A stretch of DNA of 64,000 nucleotides, from positions 102,308-166,307 of the forward strand of contig NZ_QCZG01000003.1 in NCBI RefSeq assembly GCF_003097615.1. The letters are read 5' to 3'. Position numbers and translations under genes: made by a program. This document shows, piece by piece, positions 8,113-20,117 of this stretch. The number at the start of each line of letters is the position of its first letter. Position 1 is the stretch's first letter. The stretch is from Pueribacillus theae. GTDB taxonomy: Bacteria > Bacillota > Bacilli > Bacillales > UBA6769. The notes under the pieces were generated by a model, which saw only the letters and a program-made list of their open reading frames with translations, was not told the origin of the DNA and made no database searches.

Positions 8113-9737
8113 TGGTCTTCCTCCTTTCGCGCTATTTTCCCTGACATAAATCGAATAATCTCTAACAAATGTAAAAATCCTACAAATGTTAGTGATATTG
8201 AATATATTTTTAATAAATCTTCTGTTAAACTATTTAACTCATTTTGATTCAGATTTTTTGAAGCGCGACTAATTAAACGACGGAACTCTAAGTCAATGAT
8301 TTCCTGTGCTAAATCAGCTTTTTCTCCTTGAGGCATTATAGGCGAAAAGGCATCATAAAAATGATATAAAAATGTTGAAGATAAAGTTTCACCTAGTACT
8401 TCGCGTAATCGAATCATTATTTCAATGACTGAAAGTTGCTTTTTTTCATCTAAATACCATGGAACAATTGCCCGTCTTATTTGTCCGCTTTTTGAAATTA
8501 ATCCAAATGCTACAGCATCTTTTTGCTGAACGTTATTTTTATATGCTTTCGCTTTACCTTCTAACTCACGAACAGTAGTTAACACCCTCTGTAATGGCTC
8601 TTTTTTGTGTGCAATAACAACTCCCATCGACGCTGTAGCTTTCATATCTAATCCGTTTTCAGAACTAAATACCTCTCGTAGTGATTGAATCATAGATAAT
8701 AATTCATCAAGAGGAACAAAAGCCAACACATCGTCGCCACCGGCATAAACTAATCGCCCTTTCGATTGCTTCACGATGTTAGGAACACTTTGCCCTGAAA
8801 ATACAGTTAGTCTGCGACTAATTTCTTCATGATAAGCTTCATCGATATTTTTAAAACCTGATAAAATTTTATTATCAATTCCTGATATCCATTTGCCCAT
8901 ATCATCCCCATCCATCATGATAATGGCATAATATGGGTTGCTTTGCGTTGCAAAATCAAAAACAGATGGAAACGGTTGAAAAAGTTGCTTTTCCTTTTCA
9001 AATCTTTCCTTAAATATTCCGCGGGCTAAACGTTTCGTTAAGCAAACTGCACAAAGTCGTTCATTATCTTTAATACGCGCATCTTTGTCTTTAACCACAT
9101 TTTTTTGAACAATCGTCGAATCCGAAATGTCCCCAGTATTTAAAGCTTCACGACTCCCACAAACAGTACAAACAAGAGCATTTTGTGCTTGGATAGTAAA
9201 TATACGATTATTTTTTACAGAGGCTAACCGTTTTTCTACAGTTAGACGTATATTATTATAAGAAGCGTTCTCTACTTTGTTTGTCCATTCTTCAAACGCC
9301 CAAAATATTTCTACAAATTCCGAGAGTTGTTTATCTGCTAAACGTTTTATATATTGATGTTCATTTAATGTCCCAAATACTTTATTAATTGCATCAGTTG
9401 CCAATTCTTGAAACGTAACAATCGTCCTTTGTTCAAGTTGTTTTGCAAAAGAGATTACATCCAAATCTTGGTTAGCATCTAATCGAAGTAAAAAACGATT
9501 CGGTAATGCTGCAACATCAGCAGAACCACCTCCCATTTGTTCATCTAATTGTTCGATAGTTACCGCTGGGGACAATAATTTTACATTATGTTGCTTACTT
9601 TCTAAAGCAGCTCGTATTGTTTTTTCATTTAGATAGGATAAAAGATAACTGCTACTCCAAAAATCCTCTGTTTTTCGTGCAGCAGCAATAAATGACTGAA
9701 CAGGCCCAATACTATACACAAATAAATATGTCTTCAC
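8109..9737 (-). CDS. cmr2: Cas10/Cmr2 signalling subunit, lacking HD domain
   Basis: Large subunit of type III-B, expected to make cyclic oligoadenylates on target RNA binding. The protein begins directly with LFVYSIGPVQSFIAAARKTEDFW, the segment that in longer Cmr2 proteins follows the HD nuclease. At 542 residues it therefore lacks the HD domain. A zinc finger is visible (C190-x2-C193 and C229-x2-C232). The first palm carries DGDDMG (276-281), and the second the intact GGDD (333-336), needed for nucleotide cyclisation. The expected output is second-messenger signalling to the CARF-HEPN protein encoded at the end of the operon rather than DNA cleavage. The start codon is GTG, overlapping the cmr1 stop (GTGA). 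Confidence 0.95.
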   Translation of the reverse strand: MKTYLFVYSIGPVQSFIAAARKTEDFWSSSYLLSYLNEKTIRAALESKQHNVKLLSPAVTIEQLDEQMGGGSADVAALPNRFLLRLDANQDLDVISFAKQLEQRTIVTFQELATDAINKVFGTLNEHQYIKRLADKQLSEFVEIFWAFEEWTNKVENASYNNIRLTVEKRLASVKNNRIFTIQAQNALVCTVCGSREALNTGDISDSTIVQKNVVKDKDARIKDNERLCAVCLTKRLARGIFKERFEKEKQLFQPFPSVFDFATQSNPYYAIIMMDGDDMGKWISGIDNKILSGFKNIDEAYHEEISRRLTVFSGQSVPNIVKQSKGRLVYAGGDDVLAFVPLDELLSMIQSLREVFSSENGLDMKATASMGVVIAHKKEPLQRVLTTVRELEGKAKAYKNNVQQKDAVAFGLISKSGQIRRAIVPWYLDEKKQLSVIEIMIRLREVLGETLSSTFLYHFYDAFSPIMPQGEKADLAQEIIDLEFRRLISRASKNLNQNELNSLTEDLLKIYSISLTFVGFLHLLEIIRFMSGKIARKEEDQ

Positions 9738-10642
9738 AGCTGCACACCTACTTTCTCTAAAAATACCATTTTTGCGTCATTATATCGTGGGTTCTCATTT
9801 TTTGCTTTCACTTCTGTCACAATCGGATAAAATTCCTTCCCTATTTTTTTTACAGAACCAATAATTGGGGAAGCATAGCGGGGATCATGCGAACCTAATA
9901 TTCCCTCAAATTTTTTTGCAACGTCATGACTTGCTTGATTAATATTTTGAAGTACATCATTCGCTACTTTATGCGCTTTTCCAATATGAACTGCTTGTAA
10001 TTGTGGATGCCCTATAACTGTAGTTTTCTTGTTTACTATTAATTGTTCAGATTTAAGCGAAACAGGTAGAGCGGATACTTTTTGAATTAATGATTGTACG
10101 TTCTGAAGCCAAGTTTCGGGAGTTGAAAAAGTTTCATCAACGAATTCAATTGAACCGAATCCACGACGGGATCGCTGACCAAATCCTCCCAAATATAAAC
10201 TTAATTTTACATAAGTTAAAAGTTCTTCAAAATATTCCTCATTCTTTTTGTACGCTTTAATATGTAATGTAAATGAAGTATCGGGCGAAATACTATAAGT
10301 CGAAAAACTTTTCGAGCGATGCGGTAATACTTTTTCCAGTTTCTTTGACACTACTTGTTTATCAAACGTTAAAATAAGTCTTGATTTGAGGGCGTTGTCG
10401 CTTGAACCCCCAAAAAGTTCTACTTCTCGTTTATACATTGTTTCTAAATCCGTTTCGAGTGCCCGAAACCAATAACGAATAACCCCTTTTATCGAAGGGA
10501 TCCTTAATTGTGAGCTAGCAGGCTGTTCCTTGTCTCTACGCTTTTCTTTATCTCCCCCGTGCATAAGTAAGGGGGTTATCGTTCGACATTCTAGAGAGGA
10601 GGATAATAATGACGTTCTCCCAATTAATTCTTTTATATCCAT
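9734..10642 (-). CDS. cmr1: Type III-B RAMP protein Cmr1
   Basis: First gene of the cmr operon. Cmr1 caps the target-RNA 5' side of the complex. The N-terminus LECRTITPLLMHGGD and the segment IPSIKGVIRYWFRALE (about 48-63), followed by LFGGSS, are typical, and the glycine-rich GGFGQRSRRGFGS lies near residue 155. Its length, 302 residues, is on the short side but complete. AAGGATG precedes the ATG at 10642. Four of the five junctions among cmr1-cmr6 are overlaps of 1-4 bases, so the operon is translationally coupled. Confidence 0.94.
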   Translation of the reverse strand: MDIKELIGRTSLLSSSLECRTITPLLMHGGDKEKRRDKEQPASSQLRIPSIKGVIRYWFRALETDLETMYKREVELFGGSSDNALKSRLILTFDKQVVSKKLEKVLPHRSKSFSTYSISPDTSFTLHIKAYKKNEEYFEELLTYVKLSLYLGGFGQRSRRGFGSIEFVDETFSTPETWLQNVQSLIQKVSALPVSLKSEQLIVNKKTTVIGHPQLQAVHIGKAHKVANDVLQNINQASHDVAKKFEGILGSHDPRYASPIIGSVKKIGKEFYPIVTEVKAKNENPRYNDAKMVFLEKVGVQL

Positions 10643-10961
10643 TAATTCACATCCTTTTTTGACGTTTTAAATCCAATTTCTTTTAGCTAAAGATCCAAAT
10701 AGATTTAAACAAACGTTTGCGGAAGATAAAACTGGTTCGATGCTACTCAAAAACAACCAACTTAACAATTTGTAATTTTTAAATGTGTTTATAATAGTAT
10801 ATTCGACAGTATATTCGACATAGTATATTCGACATATTTTGGTAAATCCCCCCACAAAATTGAAAAAATTCACAAACTTTTCACATAGAAATTTATTTTG
10901 ATAAGTGGTTTTAACAACCTGTCATATTTCCACCTAGTAATAACGATAGAGTATATCTTCT
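10643..10961 (-). promoter_or_regulatory. cmr upstream region with three 12-bp iterons
   Basis: This 319-bp gap between cmr1 and the decayed end of array 2 has no convincing gene. It contains three direct copies of GTATATTCGACA at 10797-10808, 10809-10820 and 10823-10834, and the palindrome CAAACGTTTG near 10712. The iterons look like repressor or activator sites for cmr transcription. I could not settle on one promoter; -10-like TATTAT lies beside the first iteron on the minus strand. Confidence 0.5.
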
Positions 10962-13900
10962 GTTTCAATTCCTCATAGGTAAGATGAAAACGTAGAATTT
11001 GACCACGATTTGCACGAATTTATGGTTAGTTTCAATTCCTCTTAGGTAAGATGAAAACGAATAATTACGACGTGCCTGCTTCGCTAGTTTCATAGTTTCA
11101 ATTCCTCTTAGGTAAGATGAAAACTAAACTGTAGATTTTCGTGAAATAATCTCCTTCACGAGTTTCAATTCCTCATAGGTAAGATGAAAACGCACAATCT
11201 TGCCAACTGCTCTGCGGCTTCACTTGCGTTTCAATTCCTCATAGGTAAGATGAAAACGCGTGGCGACTCTTTTCTAAGGCTTGCAAGTTCGTAGTTTCAA
11301 TTCCTCATAGGTAAGATGAAAACTGCATGGCAGACGGGCCTCCGAATCCGGTTAAAGGGTTTCAATTCCTCATAGGTAAGATGAAAACTTCTTCAAAGTG
11401 TTCAGTCTTCAAAGATGTGTCTTGTTTCAATTCCTCATAGGTAAGATGAAAACTTATGTCGCCGTTTTGAAGGTTAGTTAGTTCGGTTTGTTTCAATTCC
11501 TCATAGGTAAGATGAAAACCTTTTTCCGGAATGCGATCGGGCGAATTATGTGCCTGTTTCAATTCCTCATAGGTAAGATGAAAACATAGAATTACGCAAA
11601 AGCTAGCCAAACAAATTCAGTGTTTCAATTCCTCATAGGTAAGATGAAAACGAGTGTGTAAGAATAGTCTCCAATTTTTTCTGATTTGGTTTCAATTCCT
11701 CATAGGTAAGATGAAAACACATCTAACGGCAGATGGTAATTACAAATATGGCCTGTTTCAATTCCTCATAGGTAAGATGAAAACATTTTGGAAACTGATG
11801 TTCCTATTTTCCTTGAACCGGTTTCAATTCCTCATAGGTAAGATGAAAACAACGATCACACTCCGTCACCTCTTACAATTGCCATTGGAGTTTCAATTCC
11901 TCATAGGTAAGATGAAAACTGAGAGCATTTCCCAGACGTAATCAAGCATATCCTTGTTTCAATTCCTCATAGGTAAGATGAAAACAAGTACGCCATGTGT
12001 AACGTATGTTTATCGTAGTAGTTTCAATTCCTCATAGGTAAGATGAAAACAAGCCCTCCTAATACCCTTTTGACTTCAAAACAGCTTGGTTTCAATTCCT
12101 CATAGGTAAGATGAAAACAGGGATTTGTTAGTGGCATTCTCGCTTCAAATATTTGTTTCAATTCCTCATAGGTAAGATGAAAACGTGGGCAGATGGTGAG
12201 CTCGGCGGACGTATTGATCCTGGTTTCAATTCCTCATAGGTAAGATGAAAACTAAACAAATGTATCGCCCGTTTGCGTGTCGTCTTTGTTTCAATTCCTC
12301 ATAGGTAAGATGAAAACGACACCATGCCTATTTGGCAGAATCACGAACAAAGGAGTTTCAATTCCTCATAGGTAAGATGAAAACCTTATATTTTATTGGC
12401 CATCGATGAGGTAGCTTTACTGTTTCAATTCCTCATAGGTAAGATGAAAACCGATTTCTTCAGTTTCTTTAGTTAGGCTTTTGATGGTTTCAATTCCTCA
12501 TAGGTAAGATGAAAACTTCTACAAACCGATACCAGCTGTTTTCCTTCTCGTGTTTCAATTCCTCATAGGTAAGATGAAAACTTGAACCGTTAACGTCCCA
12601 TTTTTTTATCAGATTTATGGTTTCAATTCCTCATAGGTAAGATGAAAACCATTGTTCCAAAAAACACGATAGACGGTTTCAAGAGTTTCAATTCCTCATA
12701 GGTAAGATGAAAACCGATTGGCGTCTTTGTGGACTTGTTTGATGAACTTTCGTTTCAATTCCTCATAGGTAAGATGAAAACAATGCTTTGCGCAATGTTG
12801 CACGCAATGACAAAATGGTTTCAATTCCTCATAGGTAAGATGAAAACTGTCATATTGAGAGTTGGCGAAGTTGTCGTGGTTTCGTTTCAATTCCTCATAG
12901 GTAAGATGAAAACTGTCATATTGAGAGTTGGCGAAGTTGTCGTGGTTTCGTTTCAATTCCTCATAGGTAAGATGAAAACCATAGCGTTCTTGGAGGTATT
13001 CTATAACATGTAGAGGGTTTCAATTCCTCATAGGTAAGATGAAAACTACATATGACTGCTGTACCAAAACCACCAAAGACGGCGTTTCAATTCCTCATAG
13101 GTAAGATGAAAACTACATATGACTGCTGTACCAAAACCACCAAAGACGGCGTTTCAATTCCTCATAGGTAAGATGAAAACTTTGCATTTTAGAACGGTTA
13201 TCTTTTCTAAATTTGTCGTTTCAATTCCTCATAGGTAAGATGAAAACAGCGATTCAAGGGTTTCTTTTTCAGCTTGTTCAGCGTTTCAATTCCTCATAGG
13301 TAAGATGAAAACTTCCAGCATCATTTGCGTCAAGGCAATATCAAGCCTTGGTTTCAATTCCTCATAGGTAAGATGAAAACTTACGAAACTTGGACTGACT
13401 GCAAGAAGGACTTTTGTTTCAATTCCTCATAGGTAAGATGAAAACGACGGACATGATTATCACGAGCGGACCAAAGAACAGGCGTTTCAATTCCTCATAG
13501 GTAAGATGAAAACAGGTCCTCAATCGTATCCACAATTCTGATTTTCCCGGGTTTCAATTCCTCATAGGTAAGATGAAAACAAACTCATCCACCATGCGAT
13601 TATTGATAGTATTAAGGTTTCAATTCCTCATAGGTAAGATGAAAACGGACTGCTAGTTTACAGTCAGTCGCTCATTTCATCAATGTTTCAATTCCTCATA
13701 GGTAAGATGAAAACGAGGACGCTGCTATAACGGATGCCAAAATTTATAATCTGTTTCAATTCCTCATAGGTAAGATGAAAACTAAATACGCTTTACCAGC
13801 CAGAACACCGTCGTAAGTGGTTTCAATTCCTCATAGGTAAGATGAAAACTTATAAACAGCGTCAGAGGGAAACACACCGAGAGAGTTTCAATTCCTCATA

Positions 13901-16900
13901 GGTAAGATGAAAACCAGACTCAACTTTGTCATCCGGTTCCACCATTGTGTGTTTCAATTCCTCATAGGTAAGATGAAAACTTTGACGATTGTTCATCATT
14001 TCTTTAAGTTTTGCAATGTTTCAATTCCTCATAGGTAAGATGAAAACCTGGCCAACTGACCACAAGGAAGTATCCAAAACAGGTTTCAATTCCTCATAGG
14101 TAAGATGAAAACACAGAAGGCGGCACTGAAAAGGATACTCGATTCAGCGATGTTTCAATTCCTCATAGGTAAGATGAAAACACATCATCAGAACTAATAT
14201 TGTCGCTTTTAGACAAGGTTTCAATTCCTCATAGGTAAGATGAAAACTTTTGTTCTTGGTTAAAAACTTGATACAAATCGGCGTTTCAATTCCTCATAGG
14301 TAAGATGAAAACTCACTTGTGTTAAAATTCATCTGAGCTTGGAATGTGTGTTTCAATTCCTCATAGGTAAGATGAAAACTCAAGTTCAGTCAATTCCCTA
14401 CCAAGCCTTTGCTCTGTTTCAATTCCTCATAGGTAAGATGAAAACTAGAATTGCTTATGTGGGCAGATGGTGAGCTCGGCGGGTTTCAATTCCTCATAGG
14501 TAAGATGAAAACCTAGCTTTACGCACTGGTCAGTATCGAAACATTAACGGTTTCAATTCCTCATAGGTAAGATGAAAACCGGGACTGACGGCAAGCGTCT
14601 GAATGCCCTCAGCATGTTTCAATTCCTCATAGGTAAGATGAAAACCGAGAGATAAAGCCTTGATAAGTTCTAGCGCCTGCCTGAGTTTCAATTCCTCATA
14701 GGTAAGATGAAAACCATTTCGATGTCGTCGTCATCTAATCCCTCCATATCGGTTTCAATTCCTCATAGGTAAGATGAAAACGGTATATCCAAAGAGTATT
14801 ATTGGATGTTAGAAAACGGGTTTCAATTCCTCATAGGTAAGATGAAAACCGTCGTCCTCATCGCCAGTAGGAGACACAAGTGTATGTTTCAATTCCTCAT
14901 AGGTAAGATGAAAACGAAACGCAATGCCTTTTTATTTTTAGGCCTTATCACAGTTTCAATTCCTCATAGGTAAGATGAAAACCACAACCTGACCAATTGC
15001 GCTTCCTCCACCTTCAGGTTTCAATTCCTCATAGGTAAGATGAAAACAATTTTTGAAATACTGCTGCGCGGTATATGTAGCATGTTTCAATTCCTCATAG
15101 GTAAGATGAAAACAATATTAAGGAGGTGGCCATCAATGAGTGATGGACGGGTTTCAATTCCTCATAGGTAAGATGAAAACGTCCGGATTGTTGATGGTGC
15201 GCTTTTTAATTTCGAAGTTTCAATTCCTCATAGGTAAGATGAAAACAAACTTAACGTTCTTAATGGCCCTGATTTGATTGAGTTTCAATTCCTCATAGGT
15301 AAGATGAAAACATCCGGGCTTTCGGCGTTTATGCAAACTTTTTAAATGTGTTTCAATTCCTCATAGGTAAGATGAAAACCAATATTGACGGCTCTAATTC
15401 AAACACAGTCAAAAGAGTTTCAATTCCTCATAGGTAAGATGAAAACAGTATTTGAAGTAAATACGTTGATATATCAAGATTTGTTTCAATTCCTCATAGG
15501 TAAGATGAAAACGCCAGTCGGTATCATCAATCATGCTGGCCATGAGAGAGTTTCAATTCCTCATAGGTAAGATGAAAACTTCAATTTCGCACTGATAGCC
15601 AACTGTCTGGCTATGTTTCAATTCCTCATAGGTAAGATGAAAACGCAAAGAAGTATTTTCCATTGTGTTCACCTACAGCAGTTTCAATTCCTCATAGGTA
15701 AGATGAAAACCAGGCAAGGGAAAAGACCTGGAAACGCAATCCTCTTGGTTTCAATTCCTCATAGGTAAGATGAAAACACGGATCATGTCATTGATAATTC
15801 CATTTGCAACAGGTTTCAATTCCTCATAGGTAAGATGAAAACCTTCTTTCTGGTCCTCGTAAGCACCTAAAAGACCGTGTTTCAATTCCTCATAGGTAAG
15901 ATGAAAACAGGACCGGCATTTACTGCTCTTACAGGTCCGGTAGGTGTTTCAATTCCTCATAGGTAAGATGAAAACGCATGCGCTGCCTCCGGCATATATT
16001 TTCCATATTCTGGTTTCAATTCCTCATAGGTAAGATGAAAACTGCTTGGCTCCGCTTTAATTCATCTGCAATCTCCGGAGTTTCAATTCCTCATAGGTAA
16101 GATGAAAACATAACATTAAAAGAATATCTCGAATCAGCGAAAGTGTTTCAATTCCTCATAGGTAAGATGAAAACTTTGCGTATAGCAACATCCGGCGCAA
16201 TGACATGGCCATGTTTCAATTCCTCATAGGTAAGATGAAAACTAGAATCTATCATCCGACATAATTTCCAAAAAAATCTAAGTTTCAATTCCTCATAGGT
16301 AAGATGAAAACGGCGGCGCGCGCGGGCGAACGTACGTCCGTAATATTGTTTCAATTCCTCATAGGTAAGATGAAAACCTTTAAAAGACAGAATAGCATCA
16401 GCTTTAAAGGCATTGTTTCAATTCCTCATAGGTAAGATGAAAACACGGAAAAGGACTCTCAACTAACGACTATACAACATGTTTCAATTCCTCATAGGTA
16501 AGATGAAAACAGTATACCCCAAACTTAATGCCTTCAATTAGTACGGTTTCAATTCCTCATAGGTAAGATGAAAACCTAAGCGAACCATTTGGCTTACAGA
16601 AAAACAGGCAATGTTTCAATTCCTCATAGGTAAGATGAAAACTTGTCAATCGCCGTTGGAATCGAAACGATATTTCCAAGTTTCAATTCCTCATAGGTAA
16701 GATGAAAACCAGCCAAACCTTCAGTTTCAGCGATTTCGATCGTGGTTTCAATTCCTCATAGGTAAGATGAAAACTGAGCGACCTGATCTAGACGTATTTC
16801 TATAAATATAGTTTCAATTCCTCATAGGTAAGATGAAAACCAACGTACAGTCTTGAGTCCACGCCAGCCCATGAATACGTTTCAATTCCTCATAGGTAAG

Positions 16901-19642
16901 ATGAAAACGAACAGAATCCATCCACAATTACAATCAATCGAATAGGTTTCAATTCCTCATAGGTAAGATGAAAACATGACGGTGAAGTGGCGGCACGTGT
17001 TACATTCACTGTGTTTCAATTCCTCATAGGTAAGATGAAAACATACTGAATGATTCACTGTTTGAAAACTGTTATACCGGTTTCAATTCCTCATAGGTAA
17101 GATGAAAACATATGGCCGTCTCTTAGCCTATGTTTATGTTGATGGGTTTCAATTCCTCATAGGTAAGATGAAAACGCGATGCCTGCCGTTCCTGCTTACT
17201 ATTTCTCTGTTGTTTCAATTCCTCATAGGTAAGATGAAAACGTTCTCTGGCTGCATTAACAGCGTTTCGGATTGGAGGTTTCAATTCCTCATAGGTAAGA
17301 TGAAAACACAAAGGAAGGCGGTGGCAATCTTTGAACAAACGTTGTTTCAATTCCTCATAGGTAAGATGAAAACAAAAAGAACAAAAACGAGCATCGCTTG
17401 AAGTGAAATAGTTTCAATTCCTCATAGGTAAGATGAAAACGAATGAGTAAATCTCCATTAATTTATTTCGGTGGTGTTTCAATTCCTCATAGGTAAGATG
17501 AAAACCTGCTTCTTCTTTAGGTTTTTCAACTTTCTTACCGTGTTTCAATTCCTCATAGGTAAGATGAAAACGCCTCCGCATACTCGGCATAGACCATCAT
17601 CACGCATGTTTCAATTCCTCATAGGTAAGATGAAAACGACATTGGCATATTAGCACCAGTTGCAGCATCTCCAACGTTTCAATTCCTCATAGGTAAGATG
17701 AAAACGTTTCAACAGCCCAATCCTTTAAGTCCTCTGACTCCCTGTTTCAATTCCTCATAGGTAAGATGAAAACTGTATGAAAAATGGAAACGAGAAGAAC
17801 TACCAACAGAGTTTCAATTCCTCATAGGTAAGATGAAAACGACAATAGCGAAATAGAAAGATTGGTTGGCATATAGGTTTCAATTCCTCATAGGTAAGAT
17901 GAAAACGCTCAAAGAAGCGTTCTATGGCATTTGGGATTGCTCGTTTCAATTCCTCATAGGTAAGATGAAAACGGAATCTATCTGAAAGGAGGCTTACACA
18001 TGCCAGCGTTTCAATTCCTCATAGGTAAGATGAAAACCCAAACTCACGAATAACCGGAAAGTCAGCCCTATTCATGTTTCAATTCCTCATAGGTAAGATG
18101 AAAACTTGGATATCTGCCCGTTTCGTGCCTGGATTATAGTGTTTCAATTCCTCATAGGTAAGATGAAAACATCATTTCTGATAGACTCTATTTCTTCTTC
18201 ATGTTTGTTTCAATTCCTCATAGGTAAGATGAAAACAAATAAAAATAGCAGGCGTTCATTATGAAATTGAGTTTTGTTTCAATTCCTCATAGGTAAGATG
18301 AAAACTTCAACGCCTTCCGGCATGTTTGCTGATCGGAACAGTTTCAATTCCTCATAGGTAAGATGAAAACTACCTGAACTATTACAAGCTATACAAACAT
18401 TAGACGGTTTCAATTCCTCATAGGTAAGATGAAAACAGCAAAATGATTAGCTTGGTATTCCTGCATTTCAAGTTTCAATTCCTCATAGGTAAGATGAAAA
18501 CGCGGAATTATAGAAAATCACGAGTGCGTGTTCATGCTTGTTTCAATTCCTCATAGGTAAGATGAAAACATGGTTCCCCAACGTGGGCCGAAACCAGATG
18601 TCCGGGGTTTCAATTCCTCATAGGTAAGATGAAAACAAATGAACGCCCGTTACGAGCGTTCATTCATCAATTTTGTTTCAATTCCTCATAGGTAAGATGA
18701 AAACTTGACAGCGCCGATGCTCCTAAACAAGAAAGTGAGAGCAAGTTTCAATTCCTCATAGGTAAGATGAAAACGAAATTGTTGCTGATCTAAGAAAAGC
18801 CCGCTCTCTCATGTTTCAATTCCTCATAGGTAAGATGAAAACAGAAGATATATATACCATTTTCGAACATTGGGTTTCGTTTCAATTCCTCATAGGTAAG
18901 ATGAAAACATTTGCCTTGGGTCGAGGGTTCCGAAAGGAAAGGTAGTTTCAATTCCTCATAGGTAAGATGAAAACTTTCTTTAGCTTCTTTTATCAGTACA
19001 TCAACTTTTTGTTTCAATTCCTCATAGGTAAGATGAAAACTCACCGCAACCGTCGCAATAGTGTGTTTCTAACTCTGGTTTCAATTCCTCATAGGTAAGA
19101 TGAAAACGAAGGTTTAGGTACAGCCCTTAGCATTGAATCACTCCTGTTTCAATTCCTCATAGGTAAGATGAAAACTGATTCCTAAACCATCCATTCCACA
19201 CAAGAAAGCGACGTTTCAATTCCTCATAGGTAAGATGAAAACTTCTTCTTCAATGCCCCAAAACTCTATGCTGTCGTCAGTTTCAATTCCTCATAGGTAA
19301 GATGAAAACGGAATCAGCAAACCCGATCTCAACAGCTTTTTGGGCGCGTTTCAATTCCTCATAGGTAAGATGAAAACGGCTTCAACAGCGATTCTTGCCC
19401 CTGCATCGACCTTGTTTCAATTCCTCATAGGTAAGATGAAAACGGCGATTCCATCAAAGGCATCTCCACCTGGAGAGTTGTTTCAATTCCTCATAGGTAA
19501 GATGAAAACGGCCGTCATGTTTTTATTCGGACGGGTATTCAGGCGAGTTTCAATTCCTCATAGGTAAGATGAAAACGCTGAAGCAAATTGAAGAAAACGG
19601 CGCCGTCACGGAGTTTCAATTCCTCATAGGTAAGATGAAAAC
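10962..19642 (-). CRISPR. CRISPR array 2: 131 repeats, 130 spacers
   Basis: I counted 131 repeats of 30 bp with a period of 65-70 bp. On the crRNA (minus) strand the repeat starts GTTTTCATCTTACC and ends GGAATTGAAAC. The leader is at the right (19643 on), next to cas2. At the far end the second and third repeats (11029, 11095) have CTCTTAGG instead of CTCATAGG, marking the old end. Spacers are 35-40 bp. Two repeat-spacer units are duplicated in tandem (spacers 12848-12883/12914-12949 and 13047-13083/13114-13150). Spacers 12185-12222 and 14446-14482 overlap in target sequence. Translation of the repeat in either direction gives artefactual repetitive ORFs, which are not genes. Confidence 0.99.
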
Positions 19643-19784
19643 CCAAAAAAATTGCGTTAATACAATAATAATATACTCCTCTAAACTTTTTATCAATCAC
19701 TTATTCTATAAATATAAATTTCAATAATGCTATTTAATTGGCGATTATCTCTTAATATCTGTCATTATCTTTGTTTTTCCTTTT
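19643..19784 (-). promoter_or_regulatory. Leader and promoter of array 2
   Basis: AT-rich leader. On the minus strand a good vegetative promoter is TTGATA (19696-19691), 17 bp, TATTAT (19673-19668), which would start the pre-crRNA roughly 20 nt before the first repeat. It follows cas2 and the 44-bp leader-edge element. Confidence 0.75.
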
Positions 19785-19828
19785 GTCGTCGATCCCCTGG
19801 GTTTGATGTCGTGAGTAGGATCGACGAC
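19785..19828. repeat. 44-bp leader-edge inverted-repeat element, copy 2
   Basis: GTCGTCGATCC and GGATCGACGAC arms flank a loop containing TTGATGTCGTGAGT. It lies 7 bp after the cas2 stop and 142 bp from the array. The sequences on either side have no T-run, so it does not look like a simple terminator. Confidence 0.88.
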
Positions 19829-19835
19829 AATTTCT

Positions 19836-20117
19836 TCAAATCATAAAATCGACATTCCCCTTCTCTCTTCCCATTATCTCCCTTTTTGAATATTTCTGAG
19901 AGCGAAAGGTATATATAATGATTGAGTCCTCTTCTGCATCCAACAACTTCTCTAATTCTTTTTTTAATTTTACAAAATTAGCTCTTGAAATTTCCCCTTC
20001 AAACACCGAATTCTGTACCCAATGTAAATACTTCCGACAAATTTTCAACGCCTTGCCAACTCTTTTTTGCCCAAAATCGTAAACAAGTATTACAAACAAT
20101 GAAAGCACCCTTTCCAT
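19836..20117 (-). CDS. cas2: CRISPR adaptation protein Cas2
   Basis: Small ferredoxin-fold subunit of the Cas1-Cas2 integrase. FVILVYDFGQKRVGKALKIC with the conserved first-strand aspartate, followed by WVQNSVFEGEIS, identifies it. The ATG at 20117 directly abuts the cas1 stop. However, the Cas2 family usually begins at FVILVYD, so the TTG at 20099, preceded by AAAGGG, may be the true start. It is the last gene of the I-B operon and lies next to the array 2 leader, where new spacers should enter. A degenerate second copy is at 2930-3062. Confidence 0.95.
   Translation of the reverse strand: MERVLSLFVILVYDFGQKRVGKALKICRKYLHWVQNSVFEGEISRANFVKLKKELEKLLDAEEDSIIIYTFRSQKYSKREIMGREKGNVDFMI

Noticed and set aside
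10667..10873. A 68-codon minus-strand ORF upstream of cmr1
   Set aside because: Low-complexity and overlapping the iterons, with no ribosome site or family resemblance.
11362..19567. Repetitive ORFs within array 2 that look like tandem-repeat proteins
   Set aside because: Same artefact: the 30-bp repeat plus 36-bp spacer often stays in frame because 66 is a multiple of 3.
19785..19828. The 44-bp element as an ordinary terminator of the cas operon
   Set aside because: No T-run follows on either strand, the loop is conserved as well as the arms, and the third copy has no gene to terminate.
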